Source: Nitrospira sp. (GTDB taxonomy: Bacteria > Nitrospirota > Nitrospiria > Nitrospirales > Nitrospiraceae). From it: 64,000 nt of DNA. Positions within the stretch are counted from its first letter, which is position 1, and each line of letters begins with the position of its first letter. The stretch spans positions 1,375,001 through 1,439,000 of the forward strand of contig CP126122.1 in NCBI GenBank assembly GCA_030123565.1, in the 5' to 3' direction. Shown one piece after another: positions 42,921 through 51,978 of the stretch. The notes beneath the pieces were generated by a model. That model did not search any database. It saw only the letters and a list, made by a program, of their open reading frames with translations, and had not been told where the DNA came from. A program made the position numbers and the translations under genes.

Positions 42921-44393
42921 GTGCGCCTCTCGATTTTTTGGCGGCTGGTCCTGACGTATCTGGTCATTATCGGGGTGATGACCGCCGTCAACCTCTACGC
43001 CTTGCTTCAAATTCGAACGTTGGCCGGCCTGAATACCGAAGTCGGCTCGCATCATCACCCGGAGATTGACTCGGCCAAGCGGTTGCTGACATTTTTCTTT
43101 GAGCAAATTCAGAGTGAAAAGAAATACCTGGCGGTGCCGGCGGCGACGTTTCTCGAACATTGCAATGAAGCGAGTAAAGAGTTCCAGCAAGTGTTGCAAA
43201 GCTTACAGGCGCGTGAGGGCTCCGAGCCGGAGTTTCGGTTGCTGAAGGAAGTGGAGCGCCTTCAACAGGCGCAACTCTCTCTGTTTCATACTCAGCTCGC
43301 GGGAGGAACCGGGCAATCGATTGAATCGGCGGCGGATTACGATGAGCGGCGAAACGCGCTGGTCGGCCGAATGTCGTCAACCTTGCGACAATACATCGCT
43401 TCGCATGAGGCGCGTATTGCGGTCGGCGTGAATGAGTCGCGTGCCAGCTCCGTCCATGCGGAAGCCGTGACCCGGCAGTTGATATTGGTGGCCTTGTTGT
43501 TCGGGCTCGGCTTGGCGGCGGTGGCGAGTTACAATATTCTCCGCCCGCTGCGCCGCCTGCAGGCGGCCATACAAGAAATGGGGCAGGGAAACTTTCGCGC
43601 GTCATTGGATGGGCAGGCGCCGCGCGAACTTCGGGAGTTGGGCGATACGGTCAAGTGGATGGGAGCCAAGCTGCAGCAACTGGACGATATCAAGAGCGAG
43701 TTTCTCGCCCACGTGTCGCATGAACTGCGCACGCCGATGGCGTCCATTCAAGAAGGCACACATCTTTTATTGGATGAAATTCCCGGTCCTCTGACGCAAG
43801 ACCAACGGACGACATTGCGTATCATGTCCGACAGCAGCCGGCGGTTGATGTGCCTGATTTCGACGATCCTGGATCTGTCGAAAATGGAGGCCGGCATGAT
43901 GGAATACCGCTTTGTCCCGACGGATCTCCGACGGATCGCCGAGGTCTCGGTCAACAAGATACGATTGCTGGCCGATGCGAAACATGTGCAGTTGCTGGTG
44001 GAGGCGCCTGTCGAGCGGTATTGGGTGAGGGCCGACGGCGGGCGCATCGAACAAGTGCTGGACAATCTGCTTTCAAATGCGTTGAAGTACAGCCCCGAAG
44101 GGGCGGTGGTGAAACTGCACATGACGCCCGGGCGTGATGAAGGGCTCCTCTTCGTCTCCGTCGCGGATGCGGGGCCTGGGATACCGGCCGAAGAAGTGCC
44201 GCATATCTTCGACCGGTTTTATCAGGGCCGCACAAAAACGAGGCATGCTTCGGTCGGGAGCGGACTCGGGCTGGCCCTTGCAAAAAAAATAGTGGAGGCC
44301 CATGGTGGTCGCATTTGGGTTGAAAGTGAAGTGGGGAAAGGAACGACGGTGCGGTTCATTCTGTGTCTGACCAAACCCGGAGTCGCGCCATGA
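42921..44393 (+). CDS. Membrane sensor histidine kinase (QseE/GlrK-like position)
   Basis: A 490-residue inner-membrane kinase. Two membrane helices (about 6-28 and 190-210) flank a roughly 160-residue helical periplasmic sensor; a HAMP linker follows, then the DHp phospho-acceptor FLAHVSHELRTPM and an ATPase domain with N-box DNLLSNALKYSPEG, ADAGPGIP and GSGLGLALAKKIVEAHGG. GTG at 42921 is taken because the first helix starts there. Its stop overlaps the start of the lipoprotein gene (ATGA), and the response regulator follows, reproducing the QseE-QseG-QseF gene order of enterobacteria. Confidence 0.88.
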   Translation: MRLSIFWRLVLTYLVIIGVMTAVNLYALLQIRTLAGLNTEVGSHHHPEIDSAKRLLTFFFEQIQSEKKYLAVPAATFLEHCNEASKEFQQVLQSLQAREGSEPEFRLLKEVERLQQAQLSLFHTQLAGGTGQSIESAADYDERRNALVGRMSSTLRQYIASHEARIAVGVNESRASSVHAEAVTRQLILVALLFGLGLAAVASYNILRPLRRLQAAIQEMGQGNFRASLDGQAPRELRELGDTVKWMGAKLQQLDDIKSEFLAHVSHELRTPMASIQEGTHLLLDEIPGPLTQDQRTTLRIMSDSSRRLMCLISTILDLSKMEAGMMEYRFVPTDLRRIAEVSVNKIRLLADAKHVQLLVEAPVERYWVRADGGRIEQVLDNLLSNALKYSPEGAVVKLHMTPGRDEGLLFVSVADAGPGIPAEEVPHIFDRFYQGRTKTRHASVGSGLGLALAKKIVEAHGGRIWVESEVGKGTTVRFILCLTKPGVAP

Positions 44394-45163
44394 TGCGATC
44401 CGTATGCTCGATGGGAGTGTGGCTCTTGCCGGTGCTTCTGGCCGCCTGCAGCACGATCGATCCGCCTCCGACCCAGACCCCCTATTTCGCCATGGATGCG
44501 GACGGTCTCAAGTCGCTGCAAGGACTTCTGCGCAAGGACAATCCGTCTGCAGCCAAATGTGCTAGTAAGAATACGTGCGATCATGTATTCTTTACCCGGG
44601 CGTTGGCGGCCTTGTATGAAAGCCGGGAGTCGGCCATCCACCATTTCGAGAAAGTCATCGCCCTCGCACCCAAGAGCCAACTCGCTGCATCGAGCCGACT
44701 GTGGTTGCAATTGTTGCACACCGGTGAAGTGCCGGCCGATCAAACGTGGATACGGTCCGTCCTGACCGGACCGGCGACGGCTCATACCCATGCGGTTCTC
44801 TCTCAGACGATTCAACGAACCGTGCATGACTTGCTCGACCGTGAACTGACGATTCAACAATTGCGTGCCGTCCAGGATGTCGAGGCGCAATCGCTCGAAG
44901 CCCTGCAGCGCGAGCTTCAGGATCAGGAAAGAAAGGCGGAGGTATTCAATTCCAGGCGCGATTCCCCTCGGATGTCCATTGAACCGGCCGCCGTTCAGAG
45001 TTTGCAACGACAAATCAGTGACCGGGATAAAAAGATCGAAGAGCTGACGAATCAGCTGGAAGCGCTCAAGCGTATCGACCAGGAAATGAGAGGAAAAACC
45101 CGTCCGATCAAGCCCCCGTCGAATGTGCTTCCGCTGCAGCCGTCGGAGCCATCCAAACCGTAA
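44390..45163 (+). CDS. Lipoprotein between kinase and regulator (QseG-like position)
   Basis: A 257-residue lipoprotein with signal ending in lipobox LAAC (Cys20). The middle is helical with one TPR-like pair, and the C-terminal 90 residues form a coiled coil (LEALQRELQDQER, IEELTNQLEALKRIDQEM) and a proline-rich tail. By position it matches QseG, an outer-membrane lipoprotein that modulates its kinase, though sequence similarity was not tested. It is translationally coupled to the kinase (ATGA) and 8 bp before the regulator. Confidence 0.75.
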   Translation: MMRSVCSMGVWLLPVLLAACSTIDPPPTQTPYFAMDADGLKSLQGLLRKDNPSAAKCASKNTCDHVFFTRALAALYESRESAIHHFEKVIALAPKSQLAASSRLWLQLLHTGEVPADQTWIRSVLTGPATAHTHAVLSQTIQRTVHDLLDRELTIQQLRAVQDVEAQSLEALQRELQDQERKAEVFNSRRDSPRMSIEPAAVQSLQRQISDRDKKIEELTNQLEALKRIDQEMRGKTRPIKPPSNVLPLQPSEPSKP

Positions 45164-45171
45164 GGACCCTC

Positions 45172-46584
45172 ATGGAGCAAGAGCGAATACTCGTTGTAGA
45201 TGATGACGAAGGCCTGTTGCATCTGTTGAAGATGCGGCTGTCGGCCATGGGTTTTACGGTGACGCCCTGCGCGGCCGGGTCGGATGCGCTCATGGCTGCA
45301 CGCCAAGAAACGTTTGATATCGCCATCACCGATTTACGGTTACGAGCTGAGGACGGGCTTGCGTTGACCGAAGAGTTGTTGCGCACACAGCCGGGGCTTC
45401 CGGTCATTATTCTCACGGCCCACGGGAGCATTCCCAATGCAGTGGAGGCCATGCAACGTGGGGCCTTCGGTTACTTGACGAAACCGTTTGACGACAAGGA
45501 ATTAAAGGCGACCATCGATAAAGCACTGATACAGCAGCGAATGGGCCGTGAGATTCAGCGATTGAAATCGTTGGTGAAAGAGCTGTACGGCATGGAGAAT
45601 GTCATCGCACGCAGCCCGGCCATGCAGCGGCTGTTTCAGCAGATCGCCCAGATCGCCGATTCAGATGCCACGATCCTTTTGACCGGGGAAACTGGAACTG
45701 GGAAGGAAGTGCTGGCTCGTGTGCTGCATGCGAACAGCCGACGCTCGAAAGGGCCCTTTGTAGCCTTGAATTGTGCGGCGATCAACGAGACGTTGCTTGA
45801 AAGTGAACTGTTCGGGCATATCCGCGGCGCCTTTACGAGTGCCATGGCGGCGAAGCGAGGACTGTTTCAAAGTGCGAACGGCGGCACGCTCTTCCTGGAC
45901 GAAATCGCGGAAATGCCGCTGCCGATGCAGGTAAAACTGCTCCGCGCAGTGCAGGAACGGGAAGTCCGTGAGGTCGGAGCCGACTATGCGACCAAGGTGG
46001 ATGTGCGGATCATTACGGCTACCAATAAAGATCTGAACGAAGCCGTGAAGGCAGGGACCTTTCGCCATGACTTGTATTACAGAGTTTCCGTGGTGCCCCT
46101 TGCCATCCCGCCGTTACGTGAACGTAAGGACGATATTCCGCTTCTCGCACAACATTTCTTGAAGCAAAGTGTGAAACGTTCCAATAAAGATATCCGCGGA
46201 TTTACGCCGGCGGCCATGCACCGATTGATGATCTACCCTTGGCCCGGCAATGTGCGGGAGTTGGAGAATGCCGTTGAAAAAGCCGTGGTGATGTCCAGGC
46301 AGGACATGCTGTCACCGGATTTGCTTCCGACGGTCGGAGCGTCGCCGGATATCGCATTGAAGCCGCTGACCGAGGCGAAGGAGGAATTCGAGCGGTCCTA
46401 CTTGCGCAACGTGCTTCAGATGACCGGTGGGAATATTTCTCGGGCGGCGCAATTCGCCGGCCGATATCGAGCCGACTTTTACAAGATGCTGAAGAAGTAT
46501 GGCTTGCATCCGTCTATGATGAAGGGGCGTGCCGACGTCGATCTCAGTGATCTCGCCGAAGCGGAAGAGATCAAGGATGCCTAG
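45172..46584 (+). CDS. Sigma-54-dependent response regulator (GlrR/QseF-like)
   Basis: A 470-residue activator: receiver domain (1-120; ILVVDDDEG, phospho-Asp in AITDLRL, YLTKPFDDK), AAA+ domain (about 145-385; Walker A GETGTGKEV, Walker B GGTLFLDEI) and a C-terminal helix-turn-helix with GNISRAAQFAGRYRADFYKM, very like the GlrR type. The sigma-54 contact loop reads GAFTSA instead of the usual GAFTGA. It closes the kinase-lipoprotein-regulator operon. Its stop shares the CTAG at 46581-46584 with the stop of the convergent PilZ gene. Confidence 0.92.
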   Translation: MEQERILVVDDDEGLLHLLKMRLSAMGFTVTPCAAGSDALMAARQETFDIAITDLRLRAEDGLALTEELLRTQPGLPVIILTAHGSIPNAVEAMQRGAFGYLTKPFDDKELKATIDKALIQQRMGREIQRLKSLVKELYGMENVIARSPAMQRLFQQIAQIADSDATILLTGETGTGKEVLARVLHANSRRSKGPFVALNCAAINETLLESELFGHIRGAFTSAMAAKRGLFQSANGGTLFLDEIAEMPLPMQVKLLRAVQEREVREVGADYATKVDVRIITATNKDLNEAVKAGTFRHDLYYRVSVVPLAIPPLRERKDDIPLLAQHFLKQSVKRSNKDIRGFTPAAMHRLMIYPWPGNVRELENAVEKAVVMSRQDMLSPDLLPTVGASPDIALKPLTEAKEEFERSYLRNVLQMTGGNISRAAQFAGRYRADFYKMLKKYGLHPSMMKGRADVDLSDLAEAEEIKDA

Positions 46585-46922
46585 CGGCCGACGTGATGAG
46601 GCGGGCGAAGGTGTTCTCCGATGAGACGCTCCAATTTCCCGGCTGATTGTTTCCCCATTTTGATGATGCGTACCCCAAAATCCGATCCGCGGACCCATTG
46701 AACCGTTGCCTGCTCCACCTCCAGGGGCAGCATCTCATCCGGCAGGTCCATTCGCAACGTGAGAGTCATGCCTACTCTGACTTGATGATCTCCTTGAATC
46801 CGCCATCCTGCCGATGACACATCCCAGATCGTACCTTTTCCCAGAAAATATTCGGAGAGATAGTACCCGGATCCGCAGAGCATGACCCTTTGGTACGTTC
46901 GAAATTTGAACTGCTGCGACAT
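46581..46922 (-). CDS. PilZ domain protein
   Basis: A 113-residue single-domain PilZ protein. A basic N-terminal stretch (KFRTYQRVML) provides the first cyclic-di-GMP motif in a diverged form, and DVSSAGWRI is the D-x-S-x-x-G motif. VQWVRGSDFGVRII is the usual late strand. ATG at 46922 has GGAGGG about 10 nt upstream. It probably shares a transcript with the PilZ gene at 46971-47336, 48 bp upstream. Confidence 0.8.
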   Translation of the reverse strand: MSQQFKFRTYQRVMLCGSGYYLSEYFLGKGTIWDVSSAGWRIQGDHQVRVGMTLTLRMDLPDEMLPLEVEQATVQWVRGSDFGVRIIKMGKQSAGKLERLIGEHLRPPHHVGR

Positions 46923-46970
46923 GCTCGGTGACCCTCCGGAGTGTCTCGCTGAATTAGGACCCTTGTCTGC

Positions 46971-47336
46971 TCAAGACCCCATTGCTCCAATGACTACGAT
47001 GCGTTCGCTCCAAGCCAAGGCCCCTCCGTGGCCGAGACGCCGACGTACGAATTGTTCGAGCCGACGTTGTTCGTCACGAGAGGTGCGAATAAATTCGATG
47101 CCGACTCTAAAGCCATTGACCCACCTGACGGCGGCCAATGGCACATGTAATGGCATCTGCAGGTCTGGTAAGAACAACCGTAATTGGACATACTCTCCCG
47201 CAGACATTTTTTGAGGACTTTCCAGGAGGCAGCCAGGAAGAGACAGGTCGAGCATGCGTCCCTCGCCGACGGCACTCTCTCCGGCGAACATAATCGAACA
47301 TTCCACCGGCACCCGTTGACTGTATCGAGCCTGCAT
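46971..47336 (-). CDS. PilZ domain protein
   Basis: A 121-residue PilZ protein. RYSQRVPVEC is the RxxxR motif and LDLSLPGCLLE the D-x-S-x-x-G motif; VRWVNGFRVGIEFI follows. Both cyclic-di-GMP motifs look intact. ATG at 47336 has a strong AAGGAGG. A clear promoter lies at 47370-47398. First gene of a two-gene PilZ unit. Confidence 0.88.
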   Translation of the reverse strand: MQARYSQRVPVECSIMFAGESAVGEGRMLDLSLPGCLLESPQKMSAGEYVQLRLFLPDLQMPLHVPLAAVRWVNGFRVGIEFIRTSRDEQRRLEQFVRRRLGHGGALAWSERIVVIGAMGS

Positions 47337-47369
47337 GGCGCCTCCTTCGTGCTGTGCCCCGGATTTTCG

Positions 47370-47398
47370 CGTATAAGTCGGTTCGTCTGTGCTTGCAA
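47370..47398 (-). promoter_or_regulatory. Candidate promoter for the PilZ pair
   Basis: On the minus strand, TTGCAA (47393-47398), 17-bp spacer, TATACG (47370-47375), about 34 bp before the start codon. Confidence 0.5.
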
Positions 47399-47527
47399 CT
47401 TTATGCTAAGACGGATTCGAGGCCTAGTCCCCGAAATTGGTACCCCTTTGGAAGGATCTCTTGATCGATCGCCCATGTTCAATCGCGATCCACATGGTTT
47501 TGAACTGGCCTAGAAAGGAATCCACCT

Positions 47528-49255
47528 ATGAGCAAGATAACCGTGGCGGGACTATTGGTCGAAACGCTCGCCCTCGCCGGGGTCAAGAGAGTCTATGGAG
47601 TCGCCGGGGACTCTCTCAATGGCATCACGGATTCCATCCGCAAACGAGATGATATCCGATGGGTGTCGGTGCGGCACGAAGAGACGGCGGCGTTTGCCGC
47701 CGGGGCCGAAGCGCACCTGACCGGTCGCGTGGCAGTATGCGCCGGAAGCTGCGGGCCGGGCAATCTGCATCTGATCAACGGACTCTATGATGCGCACCGA
47801 AGCCGGGTGCCGGTTCTAGCCATTGCTGCGCACATTCCCAGCCGCGAGATCGGCAGCGGCTATTTCCAGGAGACCCATCCCGAGCAGCTGTTTCGCGAGG
47901 GTAGTCATTTTTGCGAACTGGTCTCGCATCCGGCGCAGATGCCTCGCCTCCTCGAGATCGCGGTGCAAACCGCATTGTCGCGTCGCGGTGTGTCCGTGCT
48001 CGTGATTCCCGGCGACATCGCCTTGCAGCCCGCCGTGGTGAACCACCCGCGCCTCCGATTGGCGGCCGTATCGCCGATGGTGCGGCCATCCGACGATGAG
48101 ATCGGCCGGTTGGCCGACCTGTTGAATGGGGCGCGCAAGATCACAATTTTAGGCGGAGCCGGCTGCGCGGATGCTCACGATCAGTTGATGGACCTGGCGG
48201 GCAAGCTGCAAGCGCCGATCGTTCACACGATGCGCGGCAAGGAATTCATCGAGTACGATAATCCCTTCGACGTCGGCATGACCGGGCTGCTCGGCTTCGC
48301 CTCCGGTTACTATGCCATGATGAACTGCGAGACGTTGTTGATGCTCGGCACCGACTTCCCCTATCAGCAATTCTTTCCGGAACAGGCCACGATCGTCCAA
48401 ATCGATATTCGGGGTGAGCAGCTCGGCCGGCGGACCAAAGTGGATGTGGGGCTGGTCGGTGATGTGAAGGCCACGCTCACGGCTCTCTCACCCAGGGTCA
48501 AGCAGAAGCGCGATGCCGGCCATCTGCAGGAGGCGCTGCAACATTATCAAAAAGCGCGGCAAGGGCTTGACGACCTGGCCTCGGGAGAGCCTGGGCGCAA
48601 GCCGATCCATCCGCAATATGTCGCCAGGGTGCTGAACGAGGTGGCGGCGGAAGATGCCATTTTCTCCTGCGATGTCGGCACGCCGACGCTGTGGGCGGCG
48701 CGATATCTCACACTGAACGGCAAGCGGAGATTACTGGGGTCCTTCACACACGGGTCCATGGCCAACGCACTGCCGCAAGCGATTGGAGCGCAACTGAGCC
48801 ATCCCGACCGTCAAGTGATCACGCTGTCGGGGGATGGCGGGCTGGGCATGCTGATGGGCGATCTGCTGTCGCTTCGGCACCTGCAAGCGCCGGTCAAGCT
48901 GGTGGTCTTCAGGAACGACGCACTCGGCTTCGTGGAACTTGAAATGAAGGCGGCGGGATTCCTGGATTTTGCTACGGATCTCCACAATCCCGACTTTGCA
49001 AAGATGGCCGAGGCGGCCGGGCTGCTGGGTTTGACGGCAGAGGTGCCCGAACAGGTGCGTCCCACGCTACTCCAAGCACTCAATCATGACGGCCCGGCCC
49101 TCGTTGAAGTGCTGGTGAACCGTCAAGAACTCGCCATGCCGCCGTCCATCGAGTTGGATCAGGTGATCGGGTTCAGTCTCTACATGATCAAGGCGGTGCT
49201 CAATGGACGAGGCGACGAGATCATCGACCTCGCAACAACCAATGTGTTCCGGTGA
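47528..49255 (+). CDS. poxB: Pyruvate dehydrogenase (quinone) / pyruvate oxidase
   Basis: PoxB decarboxylates pyruvate to acetate and CO2 and passes electrons through FAD to membrane quinone. At 575 residues it matches E. coli PoxB (572). Visible: catalytic Glu in SVRHEETAAFAAGAEA, the thiamine-diphosphate motif beginning GDGGLGMLMGDLLS with FRNDALGF (first Asn of the usual NN is Arg), and the C-terminal membrane-binding tail GDEIIDLATTNVFR, close to E. coli. ATG at 47528 follows AGAAAGGAA. First gene of the carbon-metabolism stretch. Confidence 0.92.
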   Translation: MSKITVAGLLVETLALAGVKRVYGVAGDSLNGITDSIRKRDDIRWVSVRHEETAAFAAGAEAHLTGRVAVCAGSCGPGNLHLINGLYDAHRSRVPVLAIAAHIPSREIGSGYFQETHPEQLFREGSHFCELVSHPAQMPRLLEIAVQTALSRRGVSVLVIPGDIALQPAVVNHPRLRLAAVSPMVRPSDDEIGRLADLLNGARKITILGGAGCADAHDQLMDLAGKLQAPIVHTMRGKEFIEYDNPFDVGMTGLLGFASGYYAMMNCETLLMLGTDFPYQQFFPEQATIVQIDIRGEQLGRRTKVDVGLVGDVKATLTALSPRVKQKRDAGHLQEALQHYQKARQGLDDLASGEPGRKPIHPQYVARVLNEVAAEDAIFSCDVGTPTLWAARYLTLNGKRRLLGSFTHGSMANALPQAIGAQLSHPDRQVITLSGDGGLGMLMGDLLSLRHLQAPVKLVVFRNDALGFVELEMKAAGFLDFATDLHNPDFAKMAEAAGLLGLTAEVPEQVRPTLLQALNHDGPALVEVLVNRQELAMPPSIELDQVIGFSLYMIKAVLNGRGDEIIDLATTNVFR

Positions 49256-49480
49256 ACTCGACTGTGAATAGAGCGGAGGGCCCACTCGGGGGTCTCATTC
49301 GTCTTGCTTCAGCCTCGACGGGCGGAGCGCCTGTGTCACGTCGGAAGTCTCAGCCTGTCGGCCCTGGGCAGGTCAGGTAAGACGCGGTGCAGGATCGCTC
49401 GATCTCGATCAATCTGGGCCCAGGCGGATGGCGGTATCCGTACAATCGGGAGAGGGCGATTGCCGACGGGTCCTGTCGCC

Positions 49481-49945
49481 TTAAAATGAGAGCGCTGCTC
49501 GCTCATCTTGATCTTTGATTGATGCCGCAAATCGTTTCATGCGATCTATCAGCGCCTTTTCTTCAGGGTCCAGCTTGTCTTCACTCTTGAGCGGAAGGAG
49601 GACGGCGTAGGGGACCGATTTGACGACGGCGGCAAAAATGTGGTGCGCGGCCTCGGCGCTGATCCCGCCTTCCTTCGTCTCCAGCATCTCCAGGAAACGG
49701 TTCATGCCTTTTCGCTTCCCGTCGTACGCCCCCTTGACGGCCGCTTCACTCACCACTTCCAATTGCTTGAAGTAGGGGTCAAAGTTCCCGCTCTTGGCCA
49801 GGCTTTTTTGTTCCATTACTTCCAGAGCGATTTTGTCGATCCACGGAGGCGATACCCAAGCCACCGCCTTGTCAGGGATCATCCAGAAGGAGGCAATGAC
49901 CAGCAATGTGCTGAACAAAACGTTTTTCGGGAGACACGAAGTCAT
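49481..49945 (-). CDS. Exported hypothetical protein
   Basis: A 154-residue protein with a signal peptide (hydrophobic NVLFSTLLVIASFWMI, cleavage likely after KAVA near residue 27). The mature part is helical and rich in Lys and Glu (DIALEVMEQ-like start, then KGMNRFLEMLETKEGGISAE). No family recognised. Two ATGs are close; 49945 is better spaced from AAAGGA than 49951. It stands alone on the minus strand within the carbon cluster. Confidence 0.65.
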   Translation of the reverse strand: MTSCLPKNVLFSTLLVIASFWMIPDKAVAWVSPPWIDKIALEVMEQKSLAKSGNFDPYFKQLEVVSEAAVKGAYDGKRKGMNRFLEMLETKEGGISAEAAHHIFAAVVKSVPYAVLLPLKSEDKLDPEEKALIDRMKRFAASIKDQDERAALSF

Positions 49946-50906
49946 CTTCATTTCCTTTGGTTGAAGTGTGGAGGGTGACCGATTTTGTAGGTCAGATCCG
50001 TCGTCTGTCTGACTCAACAACACCTGTTCGAAATAGACGGCGTCTCCGTTTGACACCTGCAATTTGAAGACCACCTTACGGAGATCGTAATGAACGGCAA
50101 TTCAAGTGCGCTCTTGCGAATGGTGAGCTGAGGAAAGGGCGAAGACGCACGGTGCGCACAGTGCATTGGTGCTCATGCATCGATTGAAGCGAGACAAAGA
50201 GAGGCGATGAATCATCGGCGTCGGGAGAATCGTGCTGTGGCGATGCTGATGCGCAGGCTTCGTCGGCTGGTGGTCACATGGCGTCCTGTTCCGGATCGAG
50301 ATCGAATATCCGAGAAAGAAAACCCTCAGCGTCGATCGGCTGAAAGCCCGAGAGAACCGGGACTTCTCAGCCATTGGAAGAGTGCTCATGTCTCGCATGT
50401 CTTTGCGCACAAATTCTTTCAAGCGACCTCGTCATTCCCTCAATCGGCTCACGCTATTTCACTAGAGTTCGCGATAGGTCGCGAAATATCGCGGCAGGAG
50501 AACCATGCGAATAGGCTTCGATGGCCTATTTCCCGGCATGCTCGTATCTACGCAATTGTAATCATAACGTTTTATGCCAAAGCCTGTGTCGCGACGTTAC
50601 ATGGCATCTCATTTGCTTAGGATTAAGCGCATCACATACTCCAATCTGAACCAGGTAGTCTTCGCGATAGACCGACTCATATGGAACTGACATTCTAGGG
50701 TCGCCTTTCATCCTACAGGTGAAAGCCATCGGCAACCGCCGCCGCATGTTCCGTTCACTGAATAGGACGCATACAGGTCTTCCGGTAATGAATCAGAGCG
50801 AGGTGTGGGAAGAAGACTGTTCGATCGAGCAAGAATCTACATGCGTGCCTGCTGGGAAAGCGGGCGTGAAGATGGGCGACCAACAACAATCAGAAAGGAC
50901 ATCATT
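49946..50906. other. 961-bp intergenic region with AT-richer core and TCGCGA cluster
   Basis: No confident gene. The core (about 50450-50700) is visibly less GC-rich than the surroundings. TCGCGA occurs at 50469, 50479, 50589 and 50662, and TTCGCGATAG is repeated at 50468 and 50661. A possible 18-codon ORF (50505-50561) has an AGGAGAACC ribosome site, and AATAGGC-n7-GCCTATT (50510-50530) forms a hairpin at its start. The region probably contains the promoter and control elements of the gene at 50907. Confidence 0.5.
50468..50485. promoter_or_regulatory. Inverted repeat TTCGCGA-TAGG-TCGCGAA, candidate operator
   Basis: A perfect 7-bp inverted repeat with a 4-bp centre, about 420 bp before the 50907 gene and 20 bp before a possible short leader ORF. 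Confidence 0.45.
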
Positions 50907-51692
50907 ATGAGACGACACGGCCTTTGGGGACTCATTGTCTTAACAGGGTGGTGGTTCTTAACAACCTCTGTCGCCGCCGCGGCCTCCGAAAGTGGGCAGC
51001 CTCATCCACAGCTTCTTCCTGGAGATCGGGTGCTTCTCGGCACCGTCGTAGAAGTCAGAAGTGACCAGGCACGTATCGACACCGGAGAAGTGGAACCCCG
51101 GTACATTCCCATGGGGGTGCGGAAGGCAAAGGGCCTGCCGGACCTCAAACAAGGGGACCGCATCGAGATCACGGTCAATGATCAAAATCTGCTGGTCGAT
51201 GTGCATAAGGCCGGTGAGTCAGGCCACCATCGTGTGGTGCACGGTCAACTCGCCGGGCCGATGGAAACCGGACTCGATAAGGCGGTGATACGTACGACGA
51301 ATGGGAAAGAAGAGTCTCACTTCGTGCGTCCGGTCGCGAGAAGCAAGGTGGCCTCCGTTCCGGTCGGCGTGGATGCCGTGTTCCTCCTCGATGAACTGGA
51401 CAAGGTCGTTGATGTGACCTATGGCAACATGGAAGCCGTGCATCGAGCGGCGGAACTGTGGCAAAAGAAAACTCCTCTCAAGGGCAACCTGAGCCGAATT
51501 GTCGGGGTGATTCAGAAGCCCTTGGCGGATAATGCGATTACCATCCGAATCGAAGGCGGCAGAGAGCACTCGTATCAGGTGCGGCCGCTCATTCAACCGA
51601 GGCTGGCGAAGCTCTCCAAAGGCGATGCAGCCGTGCTTTTGGTGGATGATGAAAACATGGTGACCGACGTCGCATTCGTGCCGAAACAATAA
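50907..51692 (+). CDS. Exported protein with three tandem beta-type repeats
   Basis: A 261-residue protein with a signal peptide (to about residue 26, SVAAAAS). The mature part consists of three repeats of about 65-75 residues, each with a leading G-x-V strand, an x-I-R/D-T-x-x-G segment, a Y-x-V-R-P-type strand, then K-G-D or similar, a run like LLVDDENM, and a final V-x-DV. Examples of the closing strand are LLVDVHK, VVDVTYG and VTDVAFV. No family recognised; small beta-barrel (SH3/OB-like) units are inferred. ATG at 50907 follows AAAGGA. Probably monocistronic. Confidence 0.7.
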   Translation: MRRHGLWGLIVLTGWWFLTTSVAAAASESGQPHPQLLPGDRVLLGTVVEVRSDQARIDTGEVEPRYIPMGVRKAKGLPDLKQGDRIEITVNDQNLLVDVHKAGESGHHRVVHGQLAGPMETGLDKAVIRTTNGKEESHFVRPVARSKVASVPVGVDAVFLLDELDKVVDVTYGNMEAVHRAAELWQKKTPLKGNLSRIVGVIQKPLADNAITIRIEGGREHSYQVRPLIQPRLAKLSKGDAAVLLVDDENMVTDVAFVPKQ

Positions 51693-51978
51693 ATGCACGC
51701 GAACATGGTCACCTGTGTTCTCAAGATCGGGATGGATGGCGGAGTGCGAATGACAGCAGGAAGGCAGTGCCAATGAATATGAGTCCGTGAGTCGCACAGG
51801 CAGCACAGACCTATTCGGCGTCGTTGCACGATGTTCTTGCACGACCCCTGGGCTTTGTCCCAGTAGACGACCGAGAGGGAGGATGCGAGAGAAGTCCATG
51901 GTGAGCGCCTGCGTCTGAATCGGTAAGACAACAGCTAAGCAGTCAACAAGGCTGTTCAGCGAATACGAAGAGGATCGC

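Noticed and set aside
50207..50620. A 137-codon plus-strand open frame
   Set aside because: It has Arg-rich then mixed low-complexity translation and no family features; the TCGCGA palindrome cluster runs through it.
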